A stretch of DNA of 64,000 nt, taken from the NCBI GenBank assembly GCA_017591395.1, contig WEDG01000370.1, positions 248,001-312,000 on the forward strand, read 5' to 3'. Below are positions 35,314 through 47,500 of this stretch, in pieces. The notes under the pieces were generated by a model that saw only the letters and a program-made list of their open reading frames with translations, did no database searches and was not told the DNA's origin. A program made the position numbers and the translations under genes. The first letter of the stretch is position 1. Each line of letters starts with the position of its first letter. This DNA comes from Schistocephalus solidus (lineage: Eukaryota > Platyhelminthes > Cestoda > Diphyllobothriidea > Diphyllobothriidae).

Positions 35314-36825
35314 GAACACGATTCTCTTCCAGTCTATCCACTAAGAGCGCTCTACCTGGCTCGCGATACCTTCTGGCAGCGTTGGCAGAAGGCTCTCTCT
35401 AAAGATCCCGTCGCCCGGCGCGTTTATGAGGCTCATTATCGTTATCCACCGAATGTCTTCATTCTCAACACCGAGCCCTATCCTTTCGCTGCCGCAGACA
35501 CCTTCTATCCCTCCCCGGAACTTCTTCTCCTCCGTGGACGTGAGCCTACGATCCCACTGGTAAGAAAACGAACCCGCGATGTCGTTGCGGGTGGGGCTAA
35601 TGACGAGCAACCTCAGGATAAACGTCGTCTGACAGACCGACAACTCGGACTTCTCACGGAGAAAGCGGTGGATTCAGAGTGCGGCAGCAGCGTACCGGGC
35701 CGCGCTGACGCCGCTGTCCCCACCTTCTTCAACTGTGATGCCTGCGATGACGCTGAGAACATGACATACACTGAGGCTGAAAAACATGTTCAGTTGACGG
35801 GTCATATGTCTTGCAGTGAGTACGTGCGCCAGGCCCCAAACAACGGAGAAGAAGAGGTGGAAGACGTGGTGGGGGTGGGGGTGGAGGACAAAAGAAATGT
35901 GTACTCCTCATTGTCTCCGTCCTCAGAGTTAGTGCAGTTGGCAGCACCACGGGTCATCGCCCACATCGGAGAGTCGCATCACGGTTGGACTGCCGGCGAC
36001 CGTGTCGTCATGTGTCCCTCCTGCCGTCTGATCCTTCCTGACAAGGTCTGTTACAGGGAGGGGTGCCGATTCTGATGCTATTTTGCTATTTTTGGAAGTT
36101 TCTGTCCTAATTAACCTCGCCTACCTTGCTTTTTATCGCAATCCCTCCTGTAGATACTCGCCGCGTTTCACCACCAGACGTTGCATCCTGGCCATCACCC
36201 AGTCTACTCCTGGGGCCACGTGCTCAGCAGCCAAACATTCAATTTCAACTGCAACCAACTCATATGCACAGGTTGCAGTGGAACCTTTGACAACCTCTGG
36301 CCGTTCGTGCGGCACTGGATAGACAAACATCTCACCTGCTCGCCCTTTTCTGTCACAGAGTCCAGTCGCCCTACGCAGATCATCAACCTTCAGTGTCTTA
36401 CCTGTGGGTTACAGACCGAAAGCACCGTCCTTCAGTCTTCTGCCTCCGCCACCACCAGTGAAACTGTCCTCTCACCAGAAAGGCTGGCTGAGGCGACCAA
36501 GCGTGCCCACTTTGTTGGCGTTACCATGGTAAACCACCTGTGGAAACACTGCCGCCGACCTCGATTGTGCCAAAAACACCACAGCATGCGCTTTCGCCTG
36601 ATCTGCCCAGAGCCCTCCGGTCAGGACCAGTGCACCTTGCCGCCTCCGGTCAGGCGATCGCACTGTGCCAGCCTGCTCTTCGCCCTGCGGGAGGCTCAAA
36701 AACAACAGGCTCTGCTCAGAACCTACCGTAAGGCAAGGAAACCTCAGCTGCGGTTGGCTGGTGAAGAGTTATCAAAGCTCCAGATGGCGGCCGAGGTCGC
36801 CCTGGCATCTTCAACCGCAAACTGA
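35314..36825 (+). CDS. Cys/His-rich probable zinc-binding protein, last two exons
   Basis: Exon 35314-36045 (acceptor CTCTTTTGTAG) and exon 36154-36825 (acceptor CCTCCTGTAG), split by a 108-nt intron, both phase 0; 467 residues to TGA. The first part is EHDSLPVYPLRALYLARD with YPPNVFILNTEPYPFAAAD, unrecognised. Zinc-ligand-like groups follow: FNCDACDDAENM...HVQLTGHMSC (C2-H2 spacing), VMCPSCRLI, LICTGCSGTFDNL...HWIDKHLTC, LQCLTCGLQ...HLWKHCRRP. A basic, Gln/Arg-rich helix-like tail ends it. An acidic Gly/Val/Glu run (EEEVEDVVGVGVEDK) lies between. It has no upstream Met in frame, so earlier exons exist, perhaps those near 24.9-26.5 kb. Nuclear nucleic-acid binding is a guess. Confidence 0.75.
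36046..36153 (+). other. Intron of the zinc-binding protein gene
   Basis: GTCTGT donor after GACAAG and CTCCTGTAG acceptor, 108 nt; the frame stops within the intron at 36073-36075 if unspliced. Confidence 0.7.
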
Positions 36826-36943
36826 CTGCTAAATTTCAGCCGCCCCCCCCCTCCCCCATTTCCCCCACCTTTCCAACAACAATGAACGTGCAACTTGTAC
36901 ATACTTAGGTTTGCGTCATCAGCTAGACGTCATAGTTCTACCG

Positions 36944-36949
36944 AATAAA
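36944..36949 (+). terminator. Poly(A) signal AATAAA
   Basis: AATAAA 119 bp after the TGA of the zinc-binding protein gene, preceded by a C-rich 3' UTR. Good position for the cleavage signal. Confidence 0.6.
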
Positions 36950-37974
36950 GGCCTCAAAAGGCAACTTCTGGTCCGCACAGTGCAAAAAGTTCTCCTTTAA
37001 ATGCAGAAACGTAAAATCCAGAAGGGATACCTTACACATAAAACTCCCCGCCAATAACGTTTCAACTGCCACCCAGTGAGTCTTAGAGTGCAGTTTACCT
37101 GAACTTTGAGATCAGTGAAAAGGGCTGTGTTCTGACCCCTGATTGCTATAGTTAAACATCTTGTTCCGTTACGGCAGAAGCATCTCCACAGCCATCTCAA
37201 TTCGAACGTGGAATATTTATGGCGTTTTCTTTGACGTCAGTTGCGTCTTTTCGGCTTGCCAAAATTAACTGCCTTTGTACTTTATGGATATTCCATTGGC
37301 TGGCCGGGGCACAGGAAATGCGGCAAGAACGTAATATGTGACCCAACTCAGGGAACACAAGTTAAGTCAGAACTACGGGACCGTACTACATGCCGACCTA
37401 ATCCTAAATCTGTTCGTTAGGGTTAGCAGTCGTTATCGGGCTAGTAAGGTCACGCTCTATTTCGTTGGCGGCTAGAGGACCGAATTATCGGGTTAAATGA
37501 GAAATTTCCAAGTGTTCACTGTTAGGACGTCGCGGTAGTTTAAAATAGCACCCGTTTTGCTTTGACGATGAAAGATCGCACAGAGCGGGCCTCATTCTGA
37601 CACCCATCAAGGATGCGAATAAAAGTCGGTCACGTCAGCTAGGAATGACAGCGCATAGTGGTTGGCCTGCTTATCACGCAAACTGTACACTTGTCGGGGC
37701 AACAAACTTTTGTACGACCCTACTTACCCACAAAAAACAAAATGGATATGGTTAGGTTTAGGTTGGCGCTCTTCTTTCCTTTATTAGTCCAACCCATAAA
37801 ACTCCTATTACCACCGGTTTCGTATTACTCGCTGCCCTAGCCTTTGTTCCCTGAGTTGAGTCACGTATTGCATTCTTGCCGCTAAACCTGTCAAACCCTA
37901 CCGAATAAACTGTGATTTTATATCAAGAAGGACAGCGGCTTATATACGGTCAGCACCCAATGATGCCGCCCTGT

Positions 37975-38040
37975 ACACCCGAGATTCGAACCTCTGCTTA
38001 GTTAAGCAACGCTCTCACAAACGGGCTCCCATAATGTCGA
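37975..38040 (-). repeat. tRNA-like SINE fragment
   Basis: Minus strand: GGAGCCCGTTTGTGAGAGCG (A box-like) and GGTTCGAATCTC (B box). No paired acceptor stem is evident. Confidence 0.45.
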
Positions 38041-38629
38041 CCGAGATGGGAAGGGCGTACTCGCGTGACAGTGGCGTTCACCGACATCTCCTGTCTGCCG
38101 GACGTAAATGCATATTTCCTCTTCGTATTCACATTCGGCGTATACTGCCAACACACGTGGTTGCGTCGCGATTAACAGTCGTGAACAAAGCAAGCTCTAG
38201 ATGCGGATGTGCCGGCCAATTGGTGGGATTCCTGTTGTGACAAATGCCTCCTTCTGGGCGTATTCAAACACGGCTGGGAGAAGTACTTGGCAATACGCGA
38301 TGATCCTAGTCTCTGTTTCTATCGTCGGATGTACGGCGAATCTCTTACCGTCGCCGGGAAACGTACGGCGGACCAGCTAGCCCGGCCGCAGCCCCACAAG
38401 CATGACCGTCACAAATAGGCTACAGGAGTTGGTGACGCTGATGAGGGCGAAGGGGAGGAGGGAGAGGGCGGGAATGAGGAAGATGAGGACCGGCAGGGTG
38501 CACCCAATCTTGGTGAAGCCTAGCTTCCGGTGGCTAGAGATATCCGCCAACCGATTTGGAGGAGAATCGAAATCGGGCACTGAAGCGCCTCTAAAAGAGT
38601 ATGCACTTCTTTCCATAGGGCGTCTGTGT

Positions 38630-38693
38630 GTGGTTATCTCACACATTTGAGATGTAAGCCATTCAACCCCCTGTTGTGTGAAATCCTGGTGCT
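38630..38693 (+). repeat. 64-bp repeat, also at 39513 and inverted at 61115
   Basis: Shared core TGAGATGTAAGCC, AACCCCCTGTTGTGTGAAAT and CTGGTGCT. The copy at 39513-39574 is nearly identical; 61115-61185 is an inverted, diverged copy. Confidence 0.7.
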
Positions 38694-38984
38694 CACCGAT
38701 CGGTTACAGAACCCACTCGTCCCGTTGTCTTTGGGGCTTGTTCTCGTGCCCTGCCTGCAACCGCGCGGTGGCTTATAATATAGGCAGAATAGCCTATCCA
38801 ACAAAAAAAGGGAGACTGGAATGAACCTTTCTTGCTTACTGTCCGTGATCAGCAGTCTGCGTTCTTTGTCGGTCATGTTTTTCTGTCCATGTATGTATAT
38901 GTGTATGCATATATGTGCCCCCTAAACGGGCCACGTGGTAGATGCGTTGGACCAACACGGGGGCCACATCAGGGCACGGCATGC

Positions 38985-39297
38985 GTTATTCGGGTTGCGC
39001 TCCCATAACAAATGCCGAACATGGAGGTGTGATGGCACGCCTAGGGGCGGCTTGGACTTAGGGGGCCCAGCCGCGCCAGCCACCTGCGTCCTCTCCCGCC
39101 TCCGGTCTTCTTGACTCTGTCTTGACACTGGGCTCAGGTGGGGGAGGAGGAGAGAGTGCGGTAGATGCAGCGCAAGTCTACTATCACTTTAAACTAAATC
39201 ACGCGCAAGTCACTGTCCCTGCTCCTCTTTCCCATGGAGCATACGGTGGACATCGTCGGACTACGACGGTCGAACTGTCTGTGTGTGTGTGTGTGTG
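38985..39297 (+). repeat. R1 repeat copy with (TG)n tail
   Basis: Full R1: GGGTTGCGCTCCCATAACAA, GGCACGCCTAGGGGCGGC, CTCCGGTCTTCTTGACTC, GGGCTCAGGTGGGGGAGG, AATCACGCGCAAGTCACTG, GACGGTCGAACTGTC, then a (TG)n tail. A 3' simple-repeat tail suits a retroposed element. Confidence 0.75.
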
Positions 39298-39384
39298 CCC
39301 TCTCCCATCTCCGGTCTTCTTGATTGTGTCATGTGACCGGGCTCAGGTGGGGGAGATGCAGAGAGTGCGGTTACGTTGTGTGCC

Positions 39385-40200
39385 GCGGTTGGAAGGTTGC
39401 CAACTGACAATTACACTCAGACCTCGCAGTTAGTCCAATGTGTGTTGTGTGGAGTGGCTGTCTGGTGGTCTGAGAGTCAGGCTGCGATGGCTCCTTCTTA
39501 ACGTGACCTCTGGCTATCTCACACATGTGAGATGTAAGCCGTTCAACCCCCTGTTGTGTGAAATCCTGGTGCTTGTGTTTGGGGGGCCAGGTCGTGTACG
39601 TAGTACACGTAGACGAGGTCACCAGCAGCTGCGCCCGCTTCCGCATCAGACAACTGACCGGCTCGGACAGTGGTCTGATTGTGGGGGCGGGGGAGAGAGT
39701 GAGGTCGAGAGCTCAGCGTATTTTCCTCACTATAAACAATCTGACGCGCTTGAAACTATCACGGTGCGCTAAAAGCCTTGGCTTGGAAGGTTGCCAACTG
39801 ACGGGATAACTCGGACCGCGTGGTCAGCCCAATGTGTGTTTTGTATGGAGTGGCTGATTGGCGGACTGAAAGTCAGGTTGCAATGGCTCCTTCTTAATGT
39901 GGCCTTTATGGCACTCCCACTCCGTGGGATCCGAGCCAGGTGTGGTGGCACGCCCAGGGGCGGCACCGGCCGCGCCAGCCACCTGCGCCCTCTCCCATCT
40001 CCGGTCTTCTTGACTCTGTCTTGACACCGGGCTCAGGTGGGGGAGGAGGAGAGTGCGGTAGCTGCAGCGCAAGGCTACTATCACTTAAAACTAATTCACG
40101 CGCAAGTCACCGTCCCTGCACCACCTGGTGTGGAGCATACGGTGGACCTCGTCGAAATCGACGGTCGAACTGTCGTGTGTGTGTGTGTGTGTGTTTGTGA
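39385..40200 (+). repeat. About 0.8-kb composite repeat (R2-spacer-R2-R1), plus copy
   Basis: Order: R2 block (39385-39515: GGTTGGAAGGTTGCCAACTG ... GGCTCCTTCTTAA), spacer with ACTGACCGGCTCGGACAG and CACTATAAACAATCTGACGC, second R2 block (39775-39935), then R1 (to 40175) and a (TG)n tail. The same order recurs at 49560-50300 (minus) and 55880-56770 (plus). No coding capacity. Confidence 0.7.
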
Positions 40201-40547
40201 GTGAGGGAGGGAGGGAGGGTTCATATCACCGCGTCCTCCTAGAGAGGAGGGTCATATAAGCGATTCCAACTAACATTTTAGGAACTACTGCTACCGTAGT
40301 AACTGTTGGAGTAAAGTTGTGGGGTACGTACTCATATTCTACGCCCATGCATCCTTTTTCCGTGATTAAATCACAGTCATTAACGAGTCGGGTACGGACC
40401 AAGAAGCAATAATCGCACCAAATAAGAACCCTGGAGATGAACACAAGGACTGCCAGTGATAGTAGGCCTGTGGTTGCCGGGCAACCATACCCTATATATA
40501 CTGTGCCCCAAGTACTCTTTTCTGCAACTGTCTCTGATGATGGGTTC

Positions 40548-40845
40548 GGGTTGCGCTCCGCTAACAAATGCCAAACATGGGAGGTGTGGTGGCACGCCTA
40601 GGGGCGGCTAGGACTTAGAGGACCCGGCCGCGCCAGCCGCCTGCGTCCTCTCCCGCCTCCGGTCTTCTTGACTCTGTCTTGACACCGGGCTCAGGTGGGG
40701 GAAGAGGAGAGAGAGTGCGGTAGATGCAGCGCAAGTTCAATAGCCCTTTAAACTGAATCACGCACAATTCACCGTTCCTGCACCACTCATCCGTGGAGCA
40801 TACAGTGGACATCGTCGAAAATCGACGGTCGAACTGTCGTGTCTT
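40548..40845 (+). repeat. R1 repeat copy
   Basis: Full-length R1, very similar to the copy at 38985, ending GACGGTCGAACTGTC without a TG tail. Followed at 41040-41265 by a diverged spacer-plus-R2 fragment. Confidence 0.75.
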
Positions 40846-40909
40846 CCATCACAAAGGGCCACGCTAATGGTGCGCCGACCCTAAACGGGAGATAGCCAGA
40901 GGCACGGTA

Positions 40910-41280
40910 CGCGTTAACCAGGCTACACAGGTTTCAAGCATCTCTTTAACAAATGCCGCACGTGAAACTGTGGTGTCTTAACACATCTAGGTGCAGGCTG
41001 CACGCCGCGCCAGTCAATTACGCCCAATTTCAGCTTCGGTGACCGGCCGGCTCGGATAGCGGACTGGTGCATCTCAGAGGGAAGCGAAGGTGATTCCGGT
41101 GCCCTCCTCACTATAAAGATCTGACGCCTAGGCATCTATCACGGCGCTTTAAATCCTGACTACGAAGTTTATCAACTGGTAGTGTAACATGCTCCCCCTC
41201 AAAGGGGTGAGTCGAGTTGCTATGGCCTCTTTTGAATGTGGCCTGTATGGCCCTGTATTGCTGCGAAAGCCTAGTATTCA
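40910..41280 (+). repeat. Diverged spacer and R2 fragment of the composite repeat
   Basis: Shares GCTCGGATAGCGGACTGG, CTCACTATAAAGATCTGACG, CTATCACGGCGCTTTAAA and TGTGGCCTGTATGGCC with the composite copies. Confidence 0.55.
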
Positions 41281-41639
41281 TTAATGAACGCACATTAATC
41301 GCTAACGGAACTCGTCCCGCTCTGCCTTGGGGCTCACTCGAGCTCTGCCAGCATCCGCATAGCGGTTAGTAGTAGAAGAGGCTGATTAATAGTGCCAAAA
41401 AAGACAAGGAAGAATGGAATCACCATTTCTGGCTTATTTAGCGTTATCAGGCAGTCATACCGAACCCCAGGTGTTGCAACACCTGAGGCTGGAACCTGTC
41501 TGGTATATTTGGCCGGACCATTGTATGTAGCACGCGTAGTCGGGTTGTTTAAGTTACTTAGCCGCTAAACCCGAGCCCGCCTTCGCTTGTCCTGACAATG
41601 TCTTACCATCAGGCTTGTTGGTGGAGAGGAGGGATGAGG

Positions 41640-41780
41640 CATGAGGAAAATTGGCAGATGTCGTGCTAGTCTACTATCACTATAAATTAATTCATATGCA
41701 AGTCACTGTCCCTGTGCCAACCCTATCTTAAAGCTCATGATAGAAATCGTCACATATGACGGTCAAACTGTTCAAGTATC
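41640..41780 (+). repeat. Diverged 3' part of R1
   Basis: CTACTATCAC, AAATTAATTCATATGCAAGT, CACTGTCCCTG and GACGGTCAAACTGTTC follow the R1 order. Confidence 0.5.
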
Positions 41781-42379
41781 TCAATAAAATCAACCCCCGC
41801 AGGCAGTCAAGCAATAACGCATCCATTCGATACATTGTAGGTTAGTTCGTCACTTAGAACTCCCTAAGTCAGTGGGGGACCATACTCTGCAACTAGGAAT
41901 CGATTGACCGCAGATGAACAGCCATCTCCACTCTTTGGAATAATCCGTCTGTTTCACCGTTGCCATAACTGGGACAAGCGGGTAGTGAAGTTATGCTGTT
42001 GTGGTACTAGTCCGGACGCCTTCAGCAACGCTGGGCCTCTCGCACGTCTTAACACGCCTTGTCTCGCTCTCAGCCATTCACGGCTTTCCAATCAGGTCAA
42101 TCAGCGTCTAGGCCGAATCAGATAGGATCTCGATCAAAACACTATGGCAGCTCCCCCAGCCAACCACACTCGGGATACGCTCCCGCCCCGCTCCAGACGC
42201 GTCTCTGACTGCCAACTTCGCGGGTTATCCAAACTGGGAATGACTGGCTGATAACGGCTAATAGGCCAGCAATGGTCACGCCGATCTCCCTTGTCTTGTT
42301 CGGTTTAACCTTGTCATCATATGAAACAAGCGGCTATGCGAATGCCTGTGAGCTCTTAAGTGAGCTGCAAGGCACAACG

Positions 42380-43044
42380 GGAAAAACATGTTCTATATAA
42401 AGATCGGTGAGCCCTGCACTACCATATATATGATAATGTTTGGCTTACCAATCTGCTTAAGGAAAATATATGTTCTGTTGTGATCTGGAGCTCACTTTAA
42501 AGCCCTCGCAGGCGGTTGCATTGCGCCGTGTAGCATATGTTGATAAGGTGGAACCGACAAAGGCAAGGGAGACCGGAATGGCCATTTAGGGCTTATTAAC
42601 CGCTATCAGCCAGTTATACCCAATCCCAAGTGTGGACTGCTTGGCATTCTAAGCCGGGACCTTTGCTAATTGAGTCGAAAGCTCTACAATTGAGCCAATG
42701 ACCCGTTCTTTTGTCGGTTGCGATCGAGAATATGAGGATAATGTGTGGCTCACCGATCTGCTTAAGTAACATTCATGTTCCGTTGTGTTCTAAGGCTCCC
42801 TTTAGAACCCTCGCAGGCGGTCACATAGCGACGTGTAGCATATGTTCCTTTAGCAGATCGGTGAGCAACATTATCCTAGTTTTTTTGATCTCAACCGGGA
42901 AAACAACGGGCCTGTGGCTCAATGTTAGAGCGTTTGACTCAATTACCAAAGGTCACGGGTTAGAATCCCAGGTGGTCCACACCTGGGATTGGGTATAACT
43001 GGCCGATGACGGCTAATAAGCCAAAAATTGCCATTCCGGTCTCC

Positions 43045-43047
<3 letters not shown>
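42380..43047 (+). repeat. R3 tRNA-derived repeat cluster
   Basis: Units begin ATAATGT..GGCT(C/T)ACC(G/A)ATCTG, TTAAG.AACAT, GTTCCGTTGT, and contain CCCTCGCAGGCGGT. Starts at about 42425 and 42731. A third start is inverted at 42852-42878. A tRNA-like segment at 42909-42985 (TGGCTCAATGTTAGAGCG and GGGTTAGAATCCC) gives A and B boxes on the plus strand. Confidence 0.6.

Positions 43048-43111
<64 letters not shown>
43048..43111. repeat. (TA)n microsatellite
   Basis: Uninterrupted TA dinucleotides for about 63 bp, at the junction of R3 units. Confidence 0.95.
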
Positions 43112-43114
<3 letters not shown>

Positions 43115-43217
43115 GATAGTGAGGTGTTCACCAATCTGGCTAAGGACCATGGATGTTCCGTTGTGCCCTGGATCTCATTTAAGAGCCCTGACAGGCAGTC
43201 GCATAGCAACTTGGGGA

Positions 43218-43220
43218 ATA

Positions 43221-43260
<40 letters not shown>
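43218..43260. repeat. Second (TA)n microsatellite
   Basis: TATATATG then pure TA to 43260, right after another R3 unit (43112-43217). Confidence 0.9.
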
Positions 43261-43262
<2 letters not shown>

Positions 43263-44120
43263 TAGAGTATATTCCGAGATGATAAAGTGAAAAATGTAGG
43301 CTTATCGGAAAACAGCTTTGTACTCGTTAATTTTCATGTCAGTCACACCAACCCATTGACAGACTAAATGAACAGAGGAGAAAGTGCAGTGGTCATACGA
43401 TCAGGAAAATCAGGAAACTGGAAAATTCACTAGTACAACTACGTCTTCGGACTTGCCTACCTTCTTCGCGGAATCGTGAATGTTGCGGGGTCTCGGCACA
43501 TCACCTCTACGATATTTGAACTATTACTGTACATGCACATCTGTAGTGTTAGCAACATTGTTTTCTACGCCACTGCTTATGATAATCGAATCCACTTTTC
43601 TCTGTTTGATTGAACTAGAATCTGAGCTAGGACTGGAAAAAAACTGCTTTGTAGAGTTAACTGCACGATTATGATGATTTCTAGTTGGAAAATGGAACTC
43701 TGAAGTCCGGGTTTGTCCGGGGGACGGGGATGAGGTTCTTGGAAGACCGTGGCTGCACGTATAAAGGGAAACCTATTTTTCCAGTAAAAGCTCGTCACGA
43801 TAAGTTTACAGAAATGCATGGAAAAATGACGTGCAAATGAAACGTATAACATCGGTAGTCTAGTTCACTTGCCAGTGGTTATACTCCGTACAAGCAAACC
43901 GAGTAAACGCCTGCTAGTCATGAGCAACGCTGATCTGTTTATCATGGGCAATGTGTTTTGTAGGCTTCATATCATACTTAAAGCAGAAAATATATGCAGC
44001 ATACTTAAGCGCTCCGGTTCTCGAGTGTTGGCGTAAATTTGCAGCGACTAATTTCAGGTGTTTCCCTCTAAGAGCTGTTATTTAGCCAATGCTTCGCTGC
44101 ATCACACAGGAAAGATGTCA

Positions 44121-44438
44121 AATGCATAGATTTGAAAAGAACGCACAATCATGATGCATTCAGCATACGGGCGAATATAAAATAATTGCCAGAATAAAAA
44201 GGCAGTGATAATTGCGAATAGTGCTCTTTCGTAGCGGTGTGGGCGACTGCAACGGCCCCTCAGGCAGAGTGGTCACATTACAATCCACTCTGCCCAAGGG
44301 GTCCTTGCAGTCGCTCACACCGCGACGAAAGAGCAATATTCGCAACTATCAATGCCTTTTTATACTGGCAATTACTTTTAATATTCGCTGGTGTGTTGAA
44401 TGCATCATCATTGTGCTTTCTTTTCAAATCTATGCATT
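44121..44438. repeat. Long near-perfect palindrome (foldback MITE)
   Basis: Left end AATGCATAGATTTGAAAAG and right end CTTTTCAAATCTATGCATT are exact inverses. The arms continue with few mismatches to the centre, where GCAGAGTGG and CCACTCTGC flank only about 11 nt. Total 318 bp; folds into one long hairpin. Ends 136 bp before the next coding region. Confidence 0.9.
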
Positions 44439-44573
44439 ATCAAAGCCGTGCTCGGACTTGTCATAATTGAGGTTGGATTCCACCGGCTGGATAGGGTTTG
44501 CAAAGAGTGGTTTTGCTCGGGGTAAATCAGCCTCTGTGCATAGGTTGTTGCTTTAATCCCGCCCGGTATTCAG

Positions 44574-47500
44574 GGATCCGTCCTTGCTTGAAGCACGTGT
44601 GAATTTAATGCTGGAAATTATCGACTTTTGGTCACGTGTATTTGCCCCTATCCAGAAGAGAAATGCTGCATGTAGTGTGCTGAAATCCAATGGAATGGGC
44701 TGTGGAAACTGTTTTCACATTCACAGCGCCAGAGTTCATGATTCGGGAGCTGTCAGTACTCCGAATAAAGTTCCGGATGTCGATACTGTTAGATCTACTC
44801 CCTTCACTAACGTTACGCCAAGCCGCAATCAGGGTCTGGCGCAAAGGTTCACTGAGACATCTAAATCCTGTCGTCTGGAGCCCTCGTGTGATGGCTCGCA
44901 GGCCATAAGAGCGCTTGAAGCAACTAAGACATTGCTCACCACAACAAAGTCGCTACCCTCGACCTTCACAGATTTGAACCGCTCAATGAGGAGTGCATCG
45001 AGAAAGGAGATTTTTTTCATTATGCTGAAATAAGCAATTCGGATTTTCAAAAAACAGAAACTGCATCACGACAATGTCTCTCAAAAGTTAGTCCTCATGT
45101 CTCTGTCCCGCCCATTATTTTTAAACTTTCCAGTTTCAAAGTTTCTCATAGCATTAAAGAAAACGAGCGCAACACCAGCGAAAGGGGAGCAGTCAGTGAA
45201 AAAAGTGGTACGAGCCCGATTCGTTTTCTTCCATTACGCCGGGAGTCCTCACGCGAGGATGTGGCACGGAAGTTCTTCATTGTTAACTCTCCGTCCGCTT
45301 TCACTTCCCTTCGTACGCGTAAAACACCCCTAAAAATTCAGGAGCGTTCGCACGTCCCTGAGACTACCAAGACCTATGATATCTGGGATGTAAGCAAGCC
45401 ATTTTCTGCCGTAGAACAGGATGTTAAAGATGGACGAAGCATGGGTGATCACATCGGTGATGATAAAGACGAACTAGACTGCCAAGTGGAAGAGGAAAAA
45501 GCCCATCATTTTGAGCAGGAGATTTCCAGCGGCCAAGAGGCGCTTGTATTAATCAGCCCCCTATCCCCAGTGGGCTCTGCGCCACAGGATAATGGAGGAG
45601 AATCAGACTCACCGGTAGAAATCTCAGCAACTAGAGAAAGAGCAGAACATGAGAGTATTTTCCCTGATGCTTTGGATTTGACAGAAAGCTGTGAACCCAT
45701 TCCGGATCATAGCGACAGCGACTTGGACAGCACCCTAGTCGATGATTCCATGGCTGATTACCCGCAGGAATCGGAAGTAGACATTGCATCTCCTAGTGTT
45801 TATGAACAGCTGTTAAGTCTAACAGGCAGTGCCACAGTCTCCAGCGCAAAAAGGAAGATGTGTGCTGAAAATGAACGGACTAATAGGATTGGAAAAAGTT
45901 ATGTCTCGTCTCCTAAAATTGAGCATATTCTGGGAACGCAAGCAGCTCAAATTTGCAGCAATGAACTTAAGCGTAACACTGTACTTCACGCCAGCATTTC
46001 GAAGAAAGCATTAAACATGACTGAAGAGACGAAGACAGACAATAAACCCCCAAAGAACCCCACTGCGCGACCACGGTTTAAGACCAAATCAAACAGAATT
46101 AAAACGTTCATTGAAGGCCTGTCCGATGACCTGGATATCCACACGGTGGATTTGCAGGCCGAAACACTATTCTCAAATCGAAGTCCAACCTTGCCATTAG
46201 TTAGTCTAGAATGTAAAACCTCGGGTCAGCCGACTGACGCGAAAGTTTCTGTCAAAGTGAGACAATCCAGTAAGTCAAATAGAGAGGAGATATTTATGCA
46301 ACTACCGAATGTCTGTGAAATGCTTTCGTGCGCAGGGCCAAATCTCGCGGATAGGGTTGGCCTCCCAAGTGCCATGGTTTTCCTGCAAGTAACCTCTACT
46401 CACGGCCGATCCGGTGGGATTAGGCTTCATCTGAAACATCCACTGCCCTCGACGGAGAGTAATGATGAGCTGCTGTCACACTGTGTTCAATACCTTACGG
46501 AGCTGGAGAATGACCTGCAGGCACAAAACCAAAAAATCGCAAGGGACCCGTGGTTGAGACTATGGACAGACTGGCAACGCTAATATCCCTCTCAAAAGTC
46601 TCAACCAATTTCAAGCCAACATATGCAAACCAGTTACTGACGGATAGCCTGATAAGAAAACTGAATCATCGGAGGACTCGTTACGGAGGCAACCTCCGTT
46701 ACTGCATCCGAGCGAACGCCTACTGTCCCGGCTGTCTCACTCCCGAAGGCCTGTGACCCGGACGCCTATTGGCAGTTCTCTGCCCTTTTTGATCCAATTC
46801 TTTTGAGCATCAATCGGATAGATTCCTTCTGCCATCCCATGTCGCCAAGCTATGGACATCTGAGAAAGACCCCAAGCTCCCAACTGCTGCCTGTAATTTC
46901 CTATAGAGTTCGTTTCTCGCGCAATCTGGCTGATTACCCATTTTATCCCTTGATGACGAAAGCTCACTTCCAAAATATTGAGAGGAGGTGCAAGTCAGTG
47001 CTCCTTAGCTGGCCGGATGAGCCAGTTGGGACGTACTACACGATGGAGGACATTAAGGCAGGCAAGTGTCGACTTCCACGCAAGTTTCTACCCAATCCAA
47101 ACAACTCTGCTCAAAAGGTCAGTGGTACGGAACGCCATTGGCCGTATGGTCGAGGTGTCTTTGTTGCTCATAACAACACGGCCGTCTCGCAGCTGGTAGT
47201 GCAGGTGAACATGGAGGACCACTTGCGCGTGATTTGCCTTGACCTGACCGGTGAAAGGCTCCATGAGGCTTACGGTCGCGCAGTAAAGATGATGCAGTGG
47301 TTAGACAAACGCTCGCATTTTCCAAAAAGACCGACTATGGTTTCCTTAGCCCTATTCCTTTCAGCGTGGGTACCGGCCTCCGGGTGAGTGCCCTGCTCTC
47401 GCTACCTAATCTTTTGTCAGACAAGGAAGCCCTCTATCAGGCTTGCCTGCTTGCTGGCGTTCGAATTCGTCCTGGCGACGGCATTGGGACTCCGTTGGTT

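Noticed and set aside
39122..40200. Several 80-110 codon frames in the repeat cluster
   Set aside because: They fall entirely within R1/R2 repeats and differ between copies.
42380..43260. CRISPR-like or clustered repeat array
   Set aside because: Units are about 300 bp with tRNA boxes and no regular short spacers; host is eukaryotic.
43028..43261. Open frame of alternating Tyr/Ile
   Set aside because: Translation of (TA)n microsatellites.
46541..46748. A 200-bp intron ending before the kinase domain
   Set aside because: An acceptor-like AG at 46748 exists, but the donor phase does not match, and the skipped part reads as continuous protein with small indels.
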